Source: Exiguobacterium acetylicum
GTDB lineage: Bacteria; Bacillota; Bacilli; Exiguobacteriales; Exiguobacteriaceae
Direction of reading: 5' to 3'
DNA: 64,000 nt
Assembly (NCBI RefSeq): GCF_022170825.1
Contig: NZ_CP081878.1
Span: forward strand, 522,001-586,000
The notes beneath the pieces are model-generated. The model made no database searches. It was not told the origin of the DNA and was given only the letters and a program-made list of their open reading frames with translations. Shown in pieces: positions 44,829-53,118 of the stretch (positions within the stretch are counted from its first letter, which is position 1; the number at the start of each line of letters is the position of its first letter). The position numbers and the translations under genes are program-made.

Positions 44829-44901
44829 GATTCTGTAGCTCAGCTGGGAGAGCGCTACCTTGACAGGGTAGAGGTCGCTGGTTCGAGCCCAGTCAGAATC
44901 A
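44829..44901 (+). tRNA. tRNA-Val (GAC), second copy
   Basis: Same 73-base sequence as the copy at 34347, with anticodon GAC in CTACC-TTGACAG-GGTAG. It has its own promoter-like TGC-TATAAT about 30 bases upstream and its own terminator. CCA is not encoded. Confidence 0.97.
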
Positions 44902-44906
44902 TACCG

Positions 44907-44938
44907 AAATCGTTCCTTTTCGAAGGGGCGATTTTTTT
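44907..44938 (+). terminator. terminator of tRNA-Val copy 2
   Basis: AAATCG-CCTT and AAGG-CGATTT arms, with small internal loops, are followed by a T run. Confidence 0.8.
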
Positions 44939-44997
44939 GCGTTAAAAAAACTATTCCCGAAATCAATCAGGAATAGTTGGAAGGGAGGTAAATTGTT

Positions 44998-46020
44998 TTA
45001 TTGAATTTCGAGATGAAGATCGCCACGTTTCGTCCAACCGGCGACGGTCGTCAATCGATAGAAGACGAGCGTTAAGACGCCAGGTAGAACAACACCAGTC
45101 AAGAAGAAGACGAGGAACGCCTGAGGACCTTGGTTGACGAAGATATTGAGTGGAGCAATCATCGAGTTGAGTCCGAGTCCAGCAAGTTCGTAAGGCACTT
45201 TCAATGATAGAAGTAACGTTGCGACAGGCGCTGAAATCATCGCTGCGAGAAACGGTGCAACGACAAGGCGTGGATTTTTAACGATATTCGGGAATTGTAC
45301 TTTAGGTGTGACGAAGAACGAAGCAATCAAACCACCTGGATCCGTCTGACGGTATGCCATTAACGTAAAGCCGACGAACTGAGCGGAACAGCCAATGAGT
45401 GCAGCGGCGCTTGCCACAGGATCAAGTTGTAAAGCAATAGCAAGTGCTGCAGACGAAGCAGGAGACATTAACAAGATACTAAAAATGAGTGCGATGACAA
45501 GAGATGTAGCAATAGGAGAAGACTCGACTGACGCTGTAATCATGGCACTGAATTTTGTAAGGAGTGGTGTCGTGACGGCAGCAGCACCGATTCCAGTCAC
45601 ACCACCAGCAAGAACAGCACTCATCGGGATGACCATCATGTCAAATTTCGTTTTTCCAGTCATGCGTTTTCCGACGTATACAGCGACAGCAGCAGCGAGT
45701 AATGCGCTGATGGGTTGCCCAGGAACAAGAACGAGTCCGGAAGCAGTTGATTGAAGGGCAGCACCACCAATCGTCGCTGCGATCATCGCGCTGAACAAGA
45801 CGAGTGTGTTTCCTCCGAGCTGAAAGGCGATACCGGCACCAAGTGCTGGGGCGAGTAGTACTTTTGCGACGCCGCCAATCGTCAGTAGCATTTGGATATG
45901 TAGAAGATTTCCGAGCGTCTCAATCAGGAGTCCGACACCAAGTGTTACAAGAACGGCATTTGCCATTCCAGCTGATACTTTTACCATTCGATCCATCGCA
46001 TATTCTTTCAACGTTGTCAT
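44998..46020 (-). CDS. PfoR-like PTS EIIC-family membrane protein
   Basis: A 340-residue, very hydrophobic, Ala/Gly-rich protein with about eight to ten membrane helices, matching the PfoR/PTS_EIIC_2 group. It lacks a fused EIIB or EIIA domain. PfoR of Clostridium perfringens was described as a regulator of toxin expression, but the family looks like a transporter. The substrate is unknown. A long structured leader with a terminator precedes it, suggesting riboregulation. Confidence 0.82.
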   Translation of the reverse strand: MTTLKEYAMDRMVKVSAGMANAVLVTLGVGLLIETLGNLLHIQMLLTIGGVAKVLLAPALGAGIAFQLGGNTLVLFSAMIAATIGGAALQSTASGLVLVPGQPISALLAAAVAVYVGKRMTGKTKFDMMVIPMSAVLAGGVTGIGAAAVTTPLLTKFSAMITASVESSPIATSLVIALIFSILLMSPASSAALAIALQLDPVASAAALIGCSAQFVGFTLMAYRQTDPGGLIASFFVTPKVQFPNIVKNPRLVVAPFLAAMISAPVATLLLSLKVPYELAGLGLNSMIAPLNIFVNQGPQAFLVFFLTGVVLPGVLTLVFYRLTTVAGWTKRGDLHLEIQ

Positions 46021-46049
46021 CCTCTCTATCTATCTCTATTTTTGCCATG

Positions 46050-46253
46050 AAAAAAGCCTATCCGTTTTTGGGATAGGCGCCACTCATTCTGTGCGGGCGC
46101 CTCATTCGATGCATCGAAAGAAGGGCCCAAAAATCATTTCCGTTTCATCAGCGGAAAAGTTTTCAGTCCCTCATGCATAGAATAATCAGTCGTCCAGCTT
46201 GATTAAATGGCTGTTGCGTCGGAATCATTTGATCGTGCCCCTCTCTGTGAATT
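46050..46253 (-). ncRNA. structured 5' leader with terminator, candidate riboswitch of unknown class
   Basis: The roughly 200-base leader, read leftward, contains several hairpins: CAGC/GCTG (46195-46213), TTTCCG/CGGAAA (46137-46157) and TTCGATGCATCGAA (46105-46118). Next comes GGCGC/GCGCC with CAC/GTG (46076-46101), then an intrinsic terminator GCCTATCC/GGATAGGC (46056-46078) with a six-base T run. The last two share bases 46076-46078, so they may exclude each other. Part of the 5' side (GACGC, AACAG, AGCTGGA, TATGC) is faintly like the Mg2+ M-box, but too short. A promoter with TTGATT and TGT-TAGGCT lies upstream. No known class is assigned. Confidence 0.5.
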
Positions 46254-46379
46254 TTTCTAAGCCTAACATGCTCTTGTTTAATAATCAATATTTTCTGACA
46301 ATTTATTTTTTCCTGAAATGCGACAGGAATTCACGGTACTACCGGGAATTCCTAATTTAACAACAATGGAGGCGTTTAC

Positions 46380-47114
46380 ATGAAAGTCATGCTTTTTACA
46401 GATATTCATGGCAATGCATCAGCATTACGTGCGGTATTGTCTTATCTTGATCAACAATCAGATATCGATGCCGTCTATTGTCTCGGTGATCTTGTCGGCA
46501 TTGGACCAGAACATAATGAGGTCATTGATCTATTGAAGCAACGACCTGATATTCAAACGATTTCTGGGAATCATGATGAATGTGTCCTTGCTTTAATCCA
46601 TGGGGAGACCTATCCAGGTAGCTATCGACATGCTAAAGAGCACCATCAATGGATCGCGGATACGTTGACGCAAGAAAATCAAAAGTATTTGGAACGTTTA
46701 CCGCGTGCCTTAAACATCATGCATCAGGAACAAACGATGCACCTGACACACTATGCTTATGCCGACCAGACGAAGAAGATTGGTGAAGAGCCATTAAAGC
46801 AAGCAGTAGATGGAACGAAAGAAAACTTATCCGTTCTGTTTGCTGGAAGTAAGGCGCGGATCATTGGCTTCGGTCATCATCATCCAGCGCAACAAGTCGA
46901 TACAGAGCAAACGCTCTTTATTAATCCTGGTGCACTTGGATGTCAGGAAACAGCCATCGCCCCGATAGCAATTATCGATTGGCAGAAGGACCACGTCCGT
47001 TCGGAAATCCTGGAGATTTCATATGATGATCGACGATTTTTAGATGTACTCAATAAGACGGAGATGCCAGAACGTGAGTTGATGCGGCGTCTCTTCTTCG
47101 GCAGTAGAACATGA
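46380..47114 (+). CDS. metallophosphoesterase
   Basis: A 244-residue calcineurin-like phosphoesterase. The five family motifs are present: DIHGN, GDLVG, GNHDE, a His in THYAYAD and GFGHHHP. It has GGAGG upstream and diverges from the PfoR-like gene. The substrate is unknown; it could be a phosphodiesterase acting on nucleotides or phosphoproteins. Confidence 0.9.
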   Translation: MKVMLFTDIHGNASALRAVLSYLDQQSDIDAVYCLGDLVGIGPEHNEVIDLLKQRPDIQTISGNHDECVLALIHGETYPGSYRHAKEHHQWIADTLTQENQKYLERLPRALNIMHQEQTMHLTHYAYADQTKKIGEEPLKQAVDGTKENLSVLFAGSKARIIGFGHHHPAQQVDTEQTLFINPGALGCQETAIAPIAIIDWQKDHVRSEILEISYDDRRFLDVLNKTEMPERELMRRLFFGSRT

Positions 47115-47144
47115 AAAAACCTTCATGAAATGTTCATGAAGGAA
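47115..47144 (-). terminator. terminator of the small membrane protein gene
   Basis: CCTTCATGAA and TTCATGAAGG arms are followed, on the leftward strand, by TTTTTT. Confidence 0.85.
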
Positions 47145-47149
47145 GTCGA

Positions 47150-47428
47150 TCAAGCCGATAGTTTCGTCATGATCGAGATGAGACAGACGATGATCAGTAA
47201 CAAAATGCCGATGTTTCGTTTCAATGGATGGCGTGACCAGTAGAAGAATAGCGCAAGGACAGGGGCCACAAAAAAAGCAACGACGAGACTGATTAATGTC
47301 GCGAGAAATAACACAAACATCCAAAGCTTGCTAGTTGTTCGGTATACCTGCCACATGTCGTAAAGCGACATGACTGTATAAGCGAGTAACACGAAGATGA
47401 TTCCGGTCGATAAACTCAAAGTGATCAT
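47150..47428 (-). CDS. hypothetical 92-residue membrane protein
   Basis: Three probable membrane helices (about 5-25, 35-60 and 70-90) separated by short basic loops. No family recognised. The ATG follows AAAAGGGA by eight bases; a GTG directly before it is also possible. It has its own terminator. Confidence 0.65.
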   Translation of the reverse strand: MITLSLSTGIIFVLLAYTVMSLYDMWQVYRTTSKLWMFVLFLATLISLVVAFFVAPVLALFFYWSRHPLKRNIGILLLIIVCLISIMTKLSA

Positions 47429-47552
47429 CACTCCATTCCCTTTTCAGTATAAGGGAAGGAGCGAGAATGATTACACGACTTGAAGTAAAAAACGTGACGA
47501 ATCCATGAACGTACGTACGGTAGCTGTAATGAAGAGAGAGGAGAAGGCATTC

Positions 47553-48188
47553 ATGTTGGACATCTATCGCCGTTTTTTTCTATTTCCTGATATTTTAATC
47601 ATGCTCGTACTACTGATTGGAATAAGCAGTTATACCATTGCACAGCCGTTTCATTGGTCGATCCTACTGTTTTTTTGCCTTGGACTTATTGTCTTTAGCT
47701 TTAGTGAATACCTGACCCATCGGTTTTTGTTCCATTTACCACCACCGAAGAATGCATTCGGACGAAAGTTGTTGAAACGACTTCACTATGATCATCATGC
47801 GCATCCGAATGAACTGCACCTGTTATTTTTACCGATTTGGTATTCGTTACCGAATCTCGGATTTTTTGCAGCTCTGACGTATCTTTTGACACAGTCTGTC
47901 GTTTCGACAGCGGCAGCTGCAAGTGGATTGATCGTCATGTTACTTGTTTACGAATGGAAGCATTATGTGGCGCATGTTCCGCTGAAGCCGAGAACGCGTT
48001 TTGGAAAATGGATGAAAAAGACGCATCTGTTGCATCACTTCAAAAATGAACACTACTGGTTCGGTGTCTCGAATCCGGTAGGAGATTGGTTGTTTGGAAC
48101 GCTGAAGGATGAAAAAACAGTTGCTTCTAGTCAAACGGCACGAAATTTAGAAAAGAATCGAGAATATGAAAAACCGCCAATCAGCTAA
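47553..48188 (+). CDS. fatty acid hydroxylase / sterol desaturase family protein
   Basis: A 211-residue di-iron membrane enzyme. Histidine clusters occur in order: EYLTHRFLFH, HYDHHAHP, HYVAHV and HHFKNEHYWFG, between about four helices. The family hydroxylates fatty acids, sterols or carotenoids. No clear partner genes adjoin it; carotenoid hydroxylation is conceivable given the desaturase 9 kb away. The ATG follows AGGAGAAGG. Confidence 0.88.
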   Translation: MLDIYRRFFLFPDILIMLVLLIGISSYTIAQPFHWSILLFFCLGLIVFSFSEYLTHRFLFHLPPPKNAFGRKLLKRLHYDHHAHPNELHLLFLPIWYSLPNLGFFAALTYLLTQSVVSTAAAASGLIVMLLVYEWKHYVAHVPLKPRTRFGKWMKKTHLLHHFKNEHYWFGVSNPVGDWLFGTLKDEKTVASSQTARNLEKNREYEKPPIS

Positions 48189-48202
48189 TTGGCGGTTTTT
48201 TT
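48171..48202. terminator. bidirectional terminator
   Basis: AAACCGCCAAT and ATTGGCGGTTT arms overlap the end of the hydroxylase gene and are followed by TTTTTT; the A run serves the converging TetR gene. Confidence 0.9.
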
Positions 48203-48205
48203 GAT

Positions 48206-48760
48206 TCATAGGATACGCAACATGGCACGACGAATCGTATCAAGTTCGAGCGGACGAGCAATCAATGGCCATTCGGCAATCAACGCAATGTACGTCCGGA
48301 AAATCAAAAAGGCTGTGACGTCGACTGGTACATCGCGATCATCTTGTCCAAGGCGCGTCTCAAGTAGCGTTTTAAGATATTCGACGACATGTCGTTCGAT
48401 TCGTGTCCGTAATTCCTGCATCTCTTGTAATTTTAAGTTGCGTGTTTCTTCGATGATTTGAAGAATGAACAAATGTTGTTGCTGATGATAAACGATGGCA
48501 TCGATCATGGCTTGTTTATTTTCTTCCACCGTCGCATGTTCGACATAAGCGCGTTCCGCTTCTTCTTTCATCTCTTGTAGCACACGTGTCACGAGAGATT
48601 CAAATAAGTTGAGTTTGCTTTCAAACAGTTGATAAACGGTCGGTTTCCCGACATGAGCGCGTCGGGCGACACGCTCAATTGTCGTTCCTTTATAACCGAG
48701 TTCAGAAAAACAAGCCATCGCTGAGTCGAGTATCAGTGTTTCTTTATCAGACTGTGTCAT
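48206..48760 (-). CDS. TetR-family transcriptional regulator
   Basis: A 184-residue repressor. Residues about 8-55 form the TetR helix-turn-helix (ACFSELGYKGTTIERVARRA, then VGKPTVYQLFES). The rest is a helical ligand domain. Its start overlaps the end of the yhgE-like gene by 14 bases, so it is the second gene of that operon. A long palindrome before yhgE is the likely operator, which would make this an autoregulated pair. Confidence 0.92.
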   Translation of the reverse strand: MTQSDKETLILDSAMACFSELGYKGTTIERVARRAHVGKPTVYQLFESKLNLFESLVTRVLQEMKEEAERAYVEHATVEENKQAMIDAIVYHQQQHLFILQIIEETRNLKLQEMQELRTRIERHVVEYLKTLLETRLGQDDRDVPVDVTAFLIFRTYIALIAEWPLIARPLELDTIRRAMLRIL

Positions 48761-51065
48761 GTTGTTTTCGTCTCACTTTCGTTGAGAGTAGAATCCGCTT
48801 GGCTCCAAGCCCTCCAACGAAGCTGATAATCAACGCGACGACTAGGATGGTCGCGAGGACTTGGCTGTTGGATACGAGGGCGTCCGTTACACCAAGCCCA
48901 AGAGCTTCACGGAATCCACCGACTGAATACGTCATTGGTAAGAACGTATGAATCGCTTGGAAGAAGCTTGGTGTCATTTCGACTGGGAACGTACCACCAC
49001 TACCACCGATTTGTAGCAGGAGTAGTAAGAAGGCAAGAAATTGTCCGACGCGACCGAGCAGCATCGCGAGCGTGAACAGAATCGTAATGAACGTCATACC
49101 TGTTAAAGCAGCGAATCCATAGAGCGCAGGGACACTCGCAACATCAGCATCAAGGACATAGACGATGGCTGTGGCCGCAGCGACACCTTGCAATGCTCCG
49201 ATCGGTAAGATGAGTGATAATTTACCGACAAGGAAGCGCCATGTCAGACTCTCACCATGCTCTGGACGAATCTGATAGACAGACGAGAACATTAGAGCGC
49301 CTGCGAATAAAGCAATACTGAGGATATAAGCGGATAAACCAGAACCATAGTTGTTGACCGTCGAATAGTCATGTTCTTTTAAGACGACGGGTTCTGCCAG
49401 CATGTTGTCCCGCTCTTTTGTCGGCTTAACGGTTGCATCTTTAGCTCCTTTGCTGAGCTCATCCTTCAATGTTTTAGCACCATCTTCAAGTTTTGTATTG
49501 GCATCCGCGATTTTAGAAGCCCCATCGGTCGTTTTGCCGATTCCGTCCGTAATCGTAGTTGAACCAGATGCCAATTGTCCTAACCCGCTATTTAACGCGC
49601 TAGCCCCTGTTTGAAGTTGATGTGTTCCGTCTGAAAGCTGATTTGCCCCGTCAGCAAGTTGTGTACCACCGGTTGCGGCTTTATGAACACCGGCAGTATA
49701 TTGACCGAGTTTTTCATTAAATGTTTGTTGACCACTTGCTAGTTGTTGTGCACCAGACTCGACTTGTTTCGCACCGTCGACGAGTTTCATTTGACCTGCG
49801 TTTAGTTGTGATACAGCTGATTCGACTTGTTGACCACCTGCAGCCAGTTGACCAATCTTCTTCGTCGCATCCGTTGCTTGAGCAAGACTCTGATCAATCG
49901 CGCCTTCTTGAGCGGCAAGATTTTGGATATTTTCTTCTAGTGAACCAATAGTGCCGAGTAACGTTTGTTTTTCTTCATCCGACAACTGTTCAGAAGCAGA
50001 AATGACTTCTTTTAGTTGAGCGACGTTTGCTTCAAGGGCTTCACGACGTGCTCGTAAATCTTGTTTCGCTTTTTCAGCATCTTGATTAAGTTGTGTTAAA
50101 AAGGCGTTGGCGGCTTGGGCTTTTTCATCCAGTTGATTTAATCCATCCGTCAACTGTGGAATTTTTTCGTTAAGTTGAGCCGTACCTGCAGCCAGTTGTT
50201 CTGCCCCTTGGCGGACTTGTGTCGAACCACCGCTGAGTTTTGTTGCGCCGTCTTCGAGTTGCGCGGCACCTGCCTGTAACTTGCCGCCGTTTTCATCGAG
50301 TGTGTTCAACCCTGAAGATAACTCACCTGTTTTTTGAGCAAAGAGGGAAGTTTTTTCGTCGAGTGTCGTTGCCCCGTCACTGAGTTTTTTAGAGCCTTGG
50401 TTTGCTTCCCCGAGTTTTTCAGACAGTGTCAGACTGCCATCCGCGAGTTTTCCAAGATTCGTTGCCAGTGTTTTGGCACCATCTGCTGTTTTGTGGTTGC
50501 CATCTTCTAGTTTAGAAGAACCGTCCGATGCCTTTTCCATGCCGTTGGCGATTTTCTTTAAGGCACCAAAGATTGCGCTACTATATTGTTTCGTAACGGA
50601 TTTTCGAATCTTTTCGTTTAACTGTTTTGCAGCCGTACTCGAAATTTGTGTTCCGGAGTAGTTTTTGGCTGGATTCAAGTAGTATTCCAACTCAATTTTC
50701 TTCGGATGATCGTCGAGTAGTGTCGTTGCATTTTTAGAGAAATTCTTCGGAATGACGACCGTCATATAGATTTTGCCGTCACGTAATTCTTTTTCGGCTT
50801 TGTCCTTAGATAAGAACTGCCAATCAAAATCATCATTTTTTTTGAGTTTGTCGACGAATTGATCCCCGATGTCGACTTTTTCTCCTTTAAACTTCGTCGC
50901 CTTGTCTTCATTCACGATAGCGACCTTGATATCTTCTGTTTGACCGTATGGGTCCCAGAATGCAGATAAGAAGATGGAGTTGTAGAGAAACGGTACGAGG
51001 ATGAGGGCGAGAATGACGACAATCATCATCGGACTCTTCAATTTCTTCCATTCTGAGCGAAACAT
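48747..51065 (-). CDS. YhgE/Pip-domain membrane protein
   Basis: A 772-residue protein. One N-terminal membrane segment (about 12-35) is followed by an extracellular region of about 530 residues. This is rich in heptad-like GAxxLxxGxxxLxxG repeats and includes a coiled coil near 330-400. Five to six helices complete the C-terminus, as in YhgE/Pip proteins and ABC-2-type permeases. The Lactococcus homologue Pip is a phage receptor, and other members relate to type VII secretion EsaA. Function here is unknown. It is co-transcribed with a TetR repressor. Confidence 0.92.
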   Translation of the reverse strand: MFRSEWKKLKSPMMIVVILALILVPFLYNSIFLSAFWDPYGQTEDIKVAIVNEDKATKFKGEKVDIGDQFVDKLKKNDDFDWQFLSKDKAEKELRDGKIYMTVVIPKNFSKNATTLLDDHPKKIELEYYLNPAKNYSGTQISSTAAKQLNEKIRKSVTKQYSSAIFGALKKIANGMEKASDGSSKLEDGNHKTADGAKTLATNLGKLADGSLTLSEKLGEANQGSKKLSDGATTLDEKTSLFAQKTGELSSGLNTLDENGGKLQAGAAQLEDGATKLSGGSTQVRQGAEQLAAGTAQLNEKIPQLTDGLNQLDEKAQAANAFLTQLNQDAEKAKQDLRARREALEANVAQLKEVISASEQLSDEEKQTLLGTIGSLEENIQNLAAQEGAIDQSLAQATDATKKIGQLAAGGQQVESAVSQLNAGQMKLVDGAKQVESGAQQLASGQQTFNEKLGQYTAGVHKAATGGTQLADGANQLSDGTHQLQTGASALNSGLGQLASGSTTITDGIGKTTDGASKIADANTKLEDGAKTLKDELSKGAKDATVKPTKERDNMLAEPVVLKEHDYSTVNNYGSGLSAYILSIALFAGALMFSSVYQIRPEHGESLTWRFLVGKLSLILPIGALQGVAAATAIVYVLDADVASVPALYGFAALTGMTFITILFTLAMLLGRVGQFLAFLLLLLQIGGSGGTFPVEMTPSFFQAIHTFLPMTYSVGGFREALGLGVTDALVSNSQVLATILVVALIISFVGGLGAKRILLSTKVRRKQHDTV

Positions 51066-51082
51066 AAATACAAATCCCCTTT

Positions 51083-51168
51083 CTAAAACTCAAAACTTAT
51101 TTGAGTTTTAGGTTTTGATGAGATTTACTTTACTCTCTTCATTATAAAAAATCAATCAATAATTCCAA
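51083..51168 (-). promoter_or_regulatory. promoter and probable TetR operator of the yhgE-tetR operon
   Basis: Read leftward, TTGGAA, 16 bases, TATAAT (51163-51168 and 51141-51146) is a strong sigma-A promoter. CTAAAACTCAAA and TTTGAGTTTTAG form a perfect 12-base inverted repeat with a five-base spacer (51083-51111), downstream of the start site. It probably binds the TetR protein and blocks elongation. Confidence 0.75.
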
Positions 51169-51176
51169 TTTCACAT

Positions 51177-51204
51177 AAAAAAGACGACTCGCAGGGAGTC
51201 GTCT
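51177..51204 (-). terminator. terminator of the quinone reductase gene
   Basis: AGACGACTC and GAGTCGTCT arms are followed on the leftward strand by TTTTTT. It separates this gene from the yhgE promoter. Confidence 0.88.
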
Positions 51205-51218
51205 CGAACAAAAACGAG

Positions 51219-52184
51219 TTAAGGAAGCAAAAGTAGTTTTCCTGTGCTACGTCGACTTTCTAAAAAGTCATGCGCTGCTTTTCCATCAGATAAAGCAAAT
51301 GTTGTAGGAGAAGATAGGGTGAGGTGACCGGATAGAATCCAGTCAAACAATTCACCGGATCTACGGATTCGCTCTTTAGAAGATGTTAATACGTTCCAAA
51401 GGTCACCACCCGTTAATGTTTTGGATGTATCCATCAAAAGACGCGGATCGACAGGAGTAGGATCGCCGCCTGCCATACCATAGAAGACAACAGTACCATG
51501 GACTTTTGTTACATGAAAACTATCCATTAAGGTCGAACCGATCGATTCGTAGACAACATCAACACCTTTACCTGAGGTATGTGTGAGAACGTGCTCGACC
51601 CAGTTCTCTGAATATAAATAGACAGATTCACAACCAGCAGTTTTAGCGATCTGTGCTTTCTCAGGAGAAGACGTCAATCCAATCGGAGTTGCCCCAAGCA
51701 ACCGAATGAGCTGTGTCAACAACTGACCAACGCCACCGGCAGCTGCATGTACTAAGACGATATCTCCCGGTTGGACATGGTAGCTATCGCGAGTTAAGTA
51801 ATGCGCTGTTAATCCTTGTAATAAGACAGAAGCGGCTGTTTCGTATGAGATACCTTCAGGAAGCGGAATCAATTTATCGACGGGGGCTGCGACGTACTCA
51901 GCATTCGCAAGCGGAACGTCCGCAAAGGCAACTCGTTGACCTACGTGGAACGTTGAAACAGCAGCACCGATTGCGGTGACGACTCCTGCTCCTTCATATC
52001 CTAGAATATAGGGAGGCTGTCCTTCTAAATGGTAGTTTCCTTTGCGACGATAGATATCTGCGAAATTTAGACCAATCGCTTTCATTTCAATCAGAACTTC
52101 ATGTTCAGTGATTATTGGTGTTGGCAGGTCTTCGAATCGTAGTACATCAGACGTTCCGAATTCATGGAATGTTAATGCCTTCAT
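51219..52184 (-). CDS. quinone oxidoreductase (zeta-crystallin type MDR)
   Basis: A 321-residue NADPH-dependent enzyme of the zinc-free medium-chain reductase group. GLNFADIYRRKGNY and LGYEGAGVV mark the catalytic domain, and the nucleotide-binding motif is VHAAAGGVGQLLTQL. It reduces quinones by one or two electrons. It is monocistronic. Confidence 0.93.
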   Translation of the reverse strand: MKALTFHEFGTSDVLRFEDLPTPIITEHEVLIEMKAIGLNFADIYRRKGNYHLEGQPPYILGYEGAGVVTAIGAAVSTFHVGQRVAFADVPLANAEYVAAPVDKLIPLPEGISYETAASVLLQGLTAHYLTRDSYHVQPGDIVLVHAAAGGVGQLLTQLIRLLGATPIGLTSSPEKAQIAKTAGCESVYLYSENWVEHVLTHTSGKGVDVVYESIGSTLMDSFHVTKVHGTVVFYGMAGGDPTPVDPRLLMDTSKTLTGGDLWNVLTSSKERIRRSGELFDWILSGHLTLSSPTTFALSDGKAAHDFLESRRSTGKLLLLP

Positions 52185-52288
52185 TTCAACACATCCTTCT
52201 TCTCATTTTGCTTTTAGTATAAGGCAGAACATCTGAAAATGATGGAAAGATGCGTTACACTAGAAAAAAAGACGAAAGAAGGGACAGT

Positions 52289-52573
52289 ATGAAACGTGTC
52301 TTGATGGGTGGGATTCGCTTTTATCAAAAAGTCATTTCTCCCATGAAACCAGCTACCTGTCGATTTTATCCAACGTGTTCCCATTACGGGATGGAGGCGA
52401 TCGAACGACATGGTGCAGTAAAAGGCAGTTATTTGACGACACGTCGCCTGCTTCGTTGCCAACCCTTTCATCCAGGAGGACTTGATTTCGTTCCAGAACC
52501 GGATCAATTCAGCTGGAAAGCACCGCTACAACGGGAAAACCCGCGTGAGAAGGTGGAAGAGGCTGAGGAATAA
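52289..52573 (+). CDS. yidD: YidD membrane protein insertion efficiency factor
   Basis: A 94-residue member of the YidD/DUF37 family with the signature [11 protein letters not shown] and [13 protein letters not shown]. It helps YidC insert membrane proteins in Escherichia coli. AAGAAGGG lies five bases before the ATG. The C-terminal tail is charged and longer than in some homologues. Confidence 0.95.
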   Translation: MKRVLMGGIRFYQKVISPMKPATCRFYPTCSHYGMEAIERHGAVKGSYLTTRRLLRCQPFHPGGLDFVPEPDQFSWKAPLQRENPREKVEEAEE

Positions 52574-52603
52574 ATCATGTTAATGGTTTAACGAAATGAG
52601 AGT

Positions 52604-52655
52604 AAAAAAAGGAAGTGTGCTACCGAAAATTACCGGTAACACACTTCCTTTTTTT
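52604..52655. terminator. bidirectional terminator, yidD/tautomerase
   Basis: A stem of about 20 pairs (GGAAGTGTG-TACCG with its complement) is flanked by A7 and T7. Confidence 0.93.
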
Positions 52656-52673
52656 CGTTCTATTTACGAGAAA

Positions 52674-53063
52674 TCATAGTTTGCCTGTCAAAAACTGTGC
52701 TTCACCGAGCCCAAAGCTCCAGTCCGCAGCATCATTTTCGACGATCGAAACCATCAAATCAGTCGGTGCGAGTCCGCAATTTGCTTGCAATCGTTCTGCG
52801 AGCAATTGGTAAAGGCGTTGTTTTTTCTCTTCCGTCCGCGTTTTGCTCGTCACACTAATGAGGACGATATCTTTAGTCCGTTCAAAACCAAGTCCTGTGT
52901 CTTGAATGACCATCTCATGTGCTTTATGCGTATGCACGATTTGGTACCGATCGCGTTCTGGCACATCAAATGCTTCGACCATCGCATCGTGTGCGGTGTC
53001 GAGTAAAGTTTTTAACTCTTCTTCTGAACGTCCTTCAATGACGTCGAATCGTAATAACGGCAT
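52674..53063 (-). CDS. tautomerase family protein
   Basis: A 129-residue member of the 4-oxalocrotonate tautomerase superfamily, with Pro2 as the catalytic base (MPLLRFDV). It contains two beta-alpha-beta units in one chain, including [17 protein letters not shown]. The substrate is unknown. It lies downstream of the aldehyde dehydrogenase gene on the same strand. Confidence 0.88.
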   Translation of the reverse strand: MPLLRFDVIEGRSEEELKTLLDTAHDAMVEAFDVPERDRYQIVHTHKAHEMVIQDTGLGFERTKDIVLISVTSKTRTEEKKQRLYQLLAERLQANCGLAPTDLMVSIVENDAADWSFGLGEAQFLTGKL

Positions 53064-53091
53064 ATGAAATCACTCCTTAACAAAAGTATGT

Positions 53092-53114
53092 AGAGTAGGG
53101 GAGAACCCTACTCT
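53092..53114 (-). terminator. hairpin between dehydrogenase and tautomerase genes
   Basis: AGAGTAGGG and CCCTACTCT make a nine-pair stem with a five-base loop but no T run on the leftward strand. It may be an mRNA processing or partial termination element. Confidence 0.4.
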
Positions 53115-53118
53115 TATA

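Noticed and set aside
46050-46253. SAM (S-box), T-box or M-box identity for the leader
   Set aside because: The diagnostic S-box core and T-box sequence are absent, and the M-box-like words are too few and the aptamer too short. It is left unassigned.
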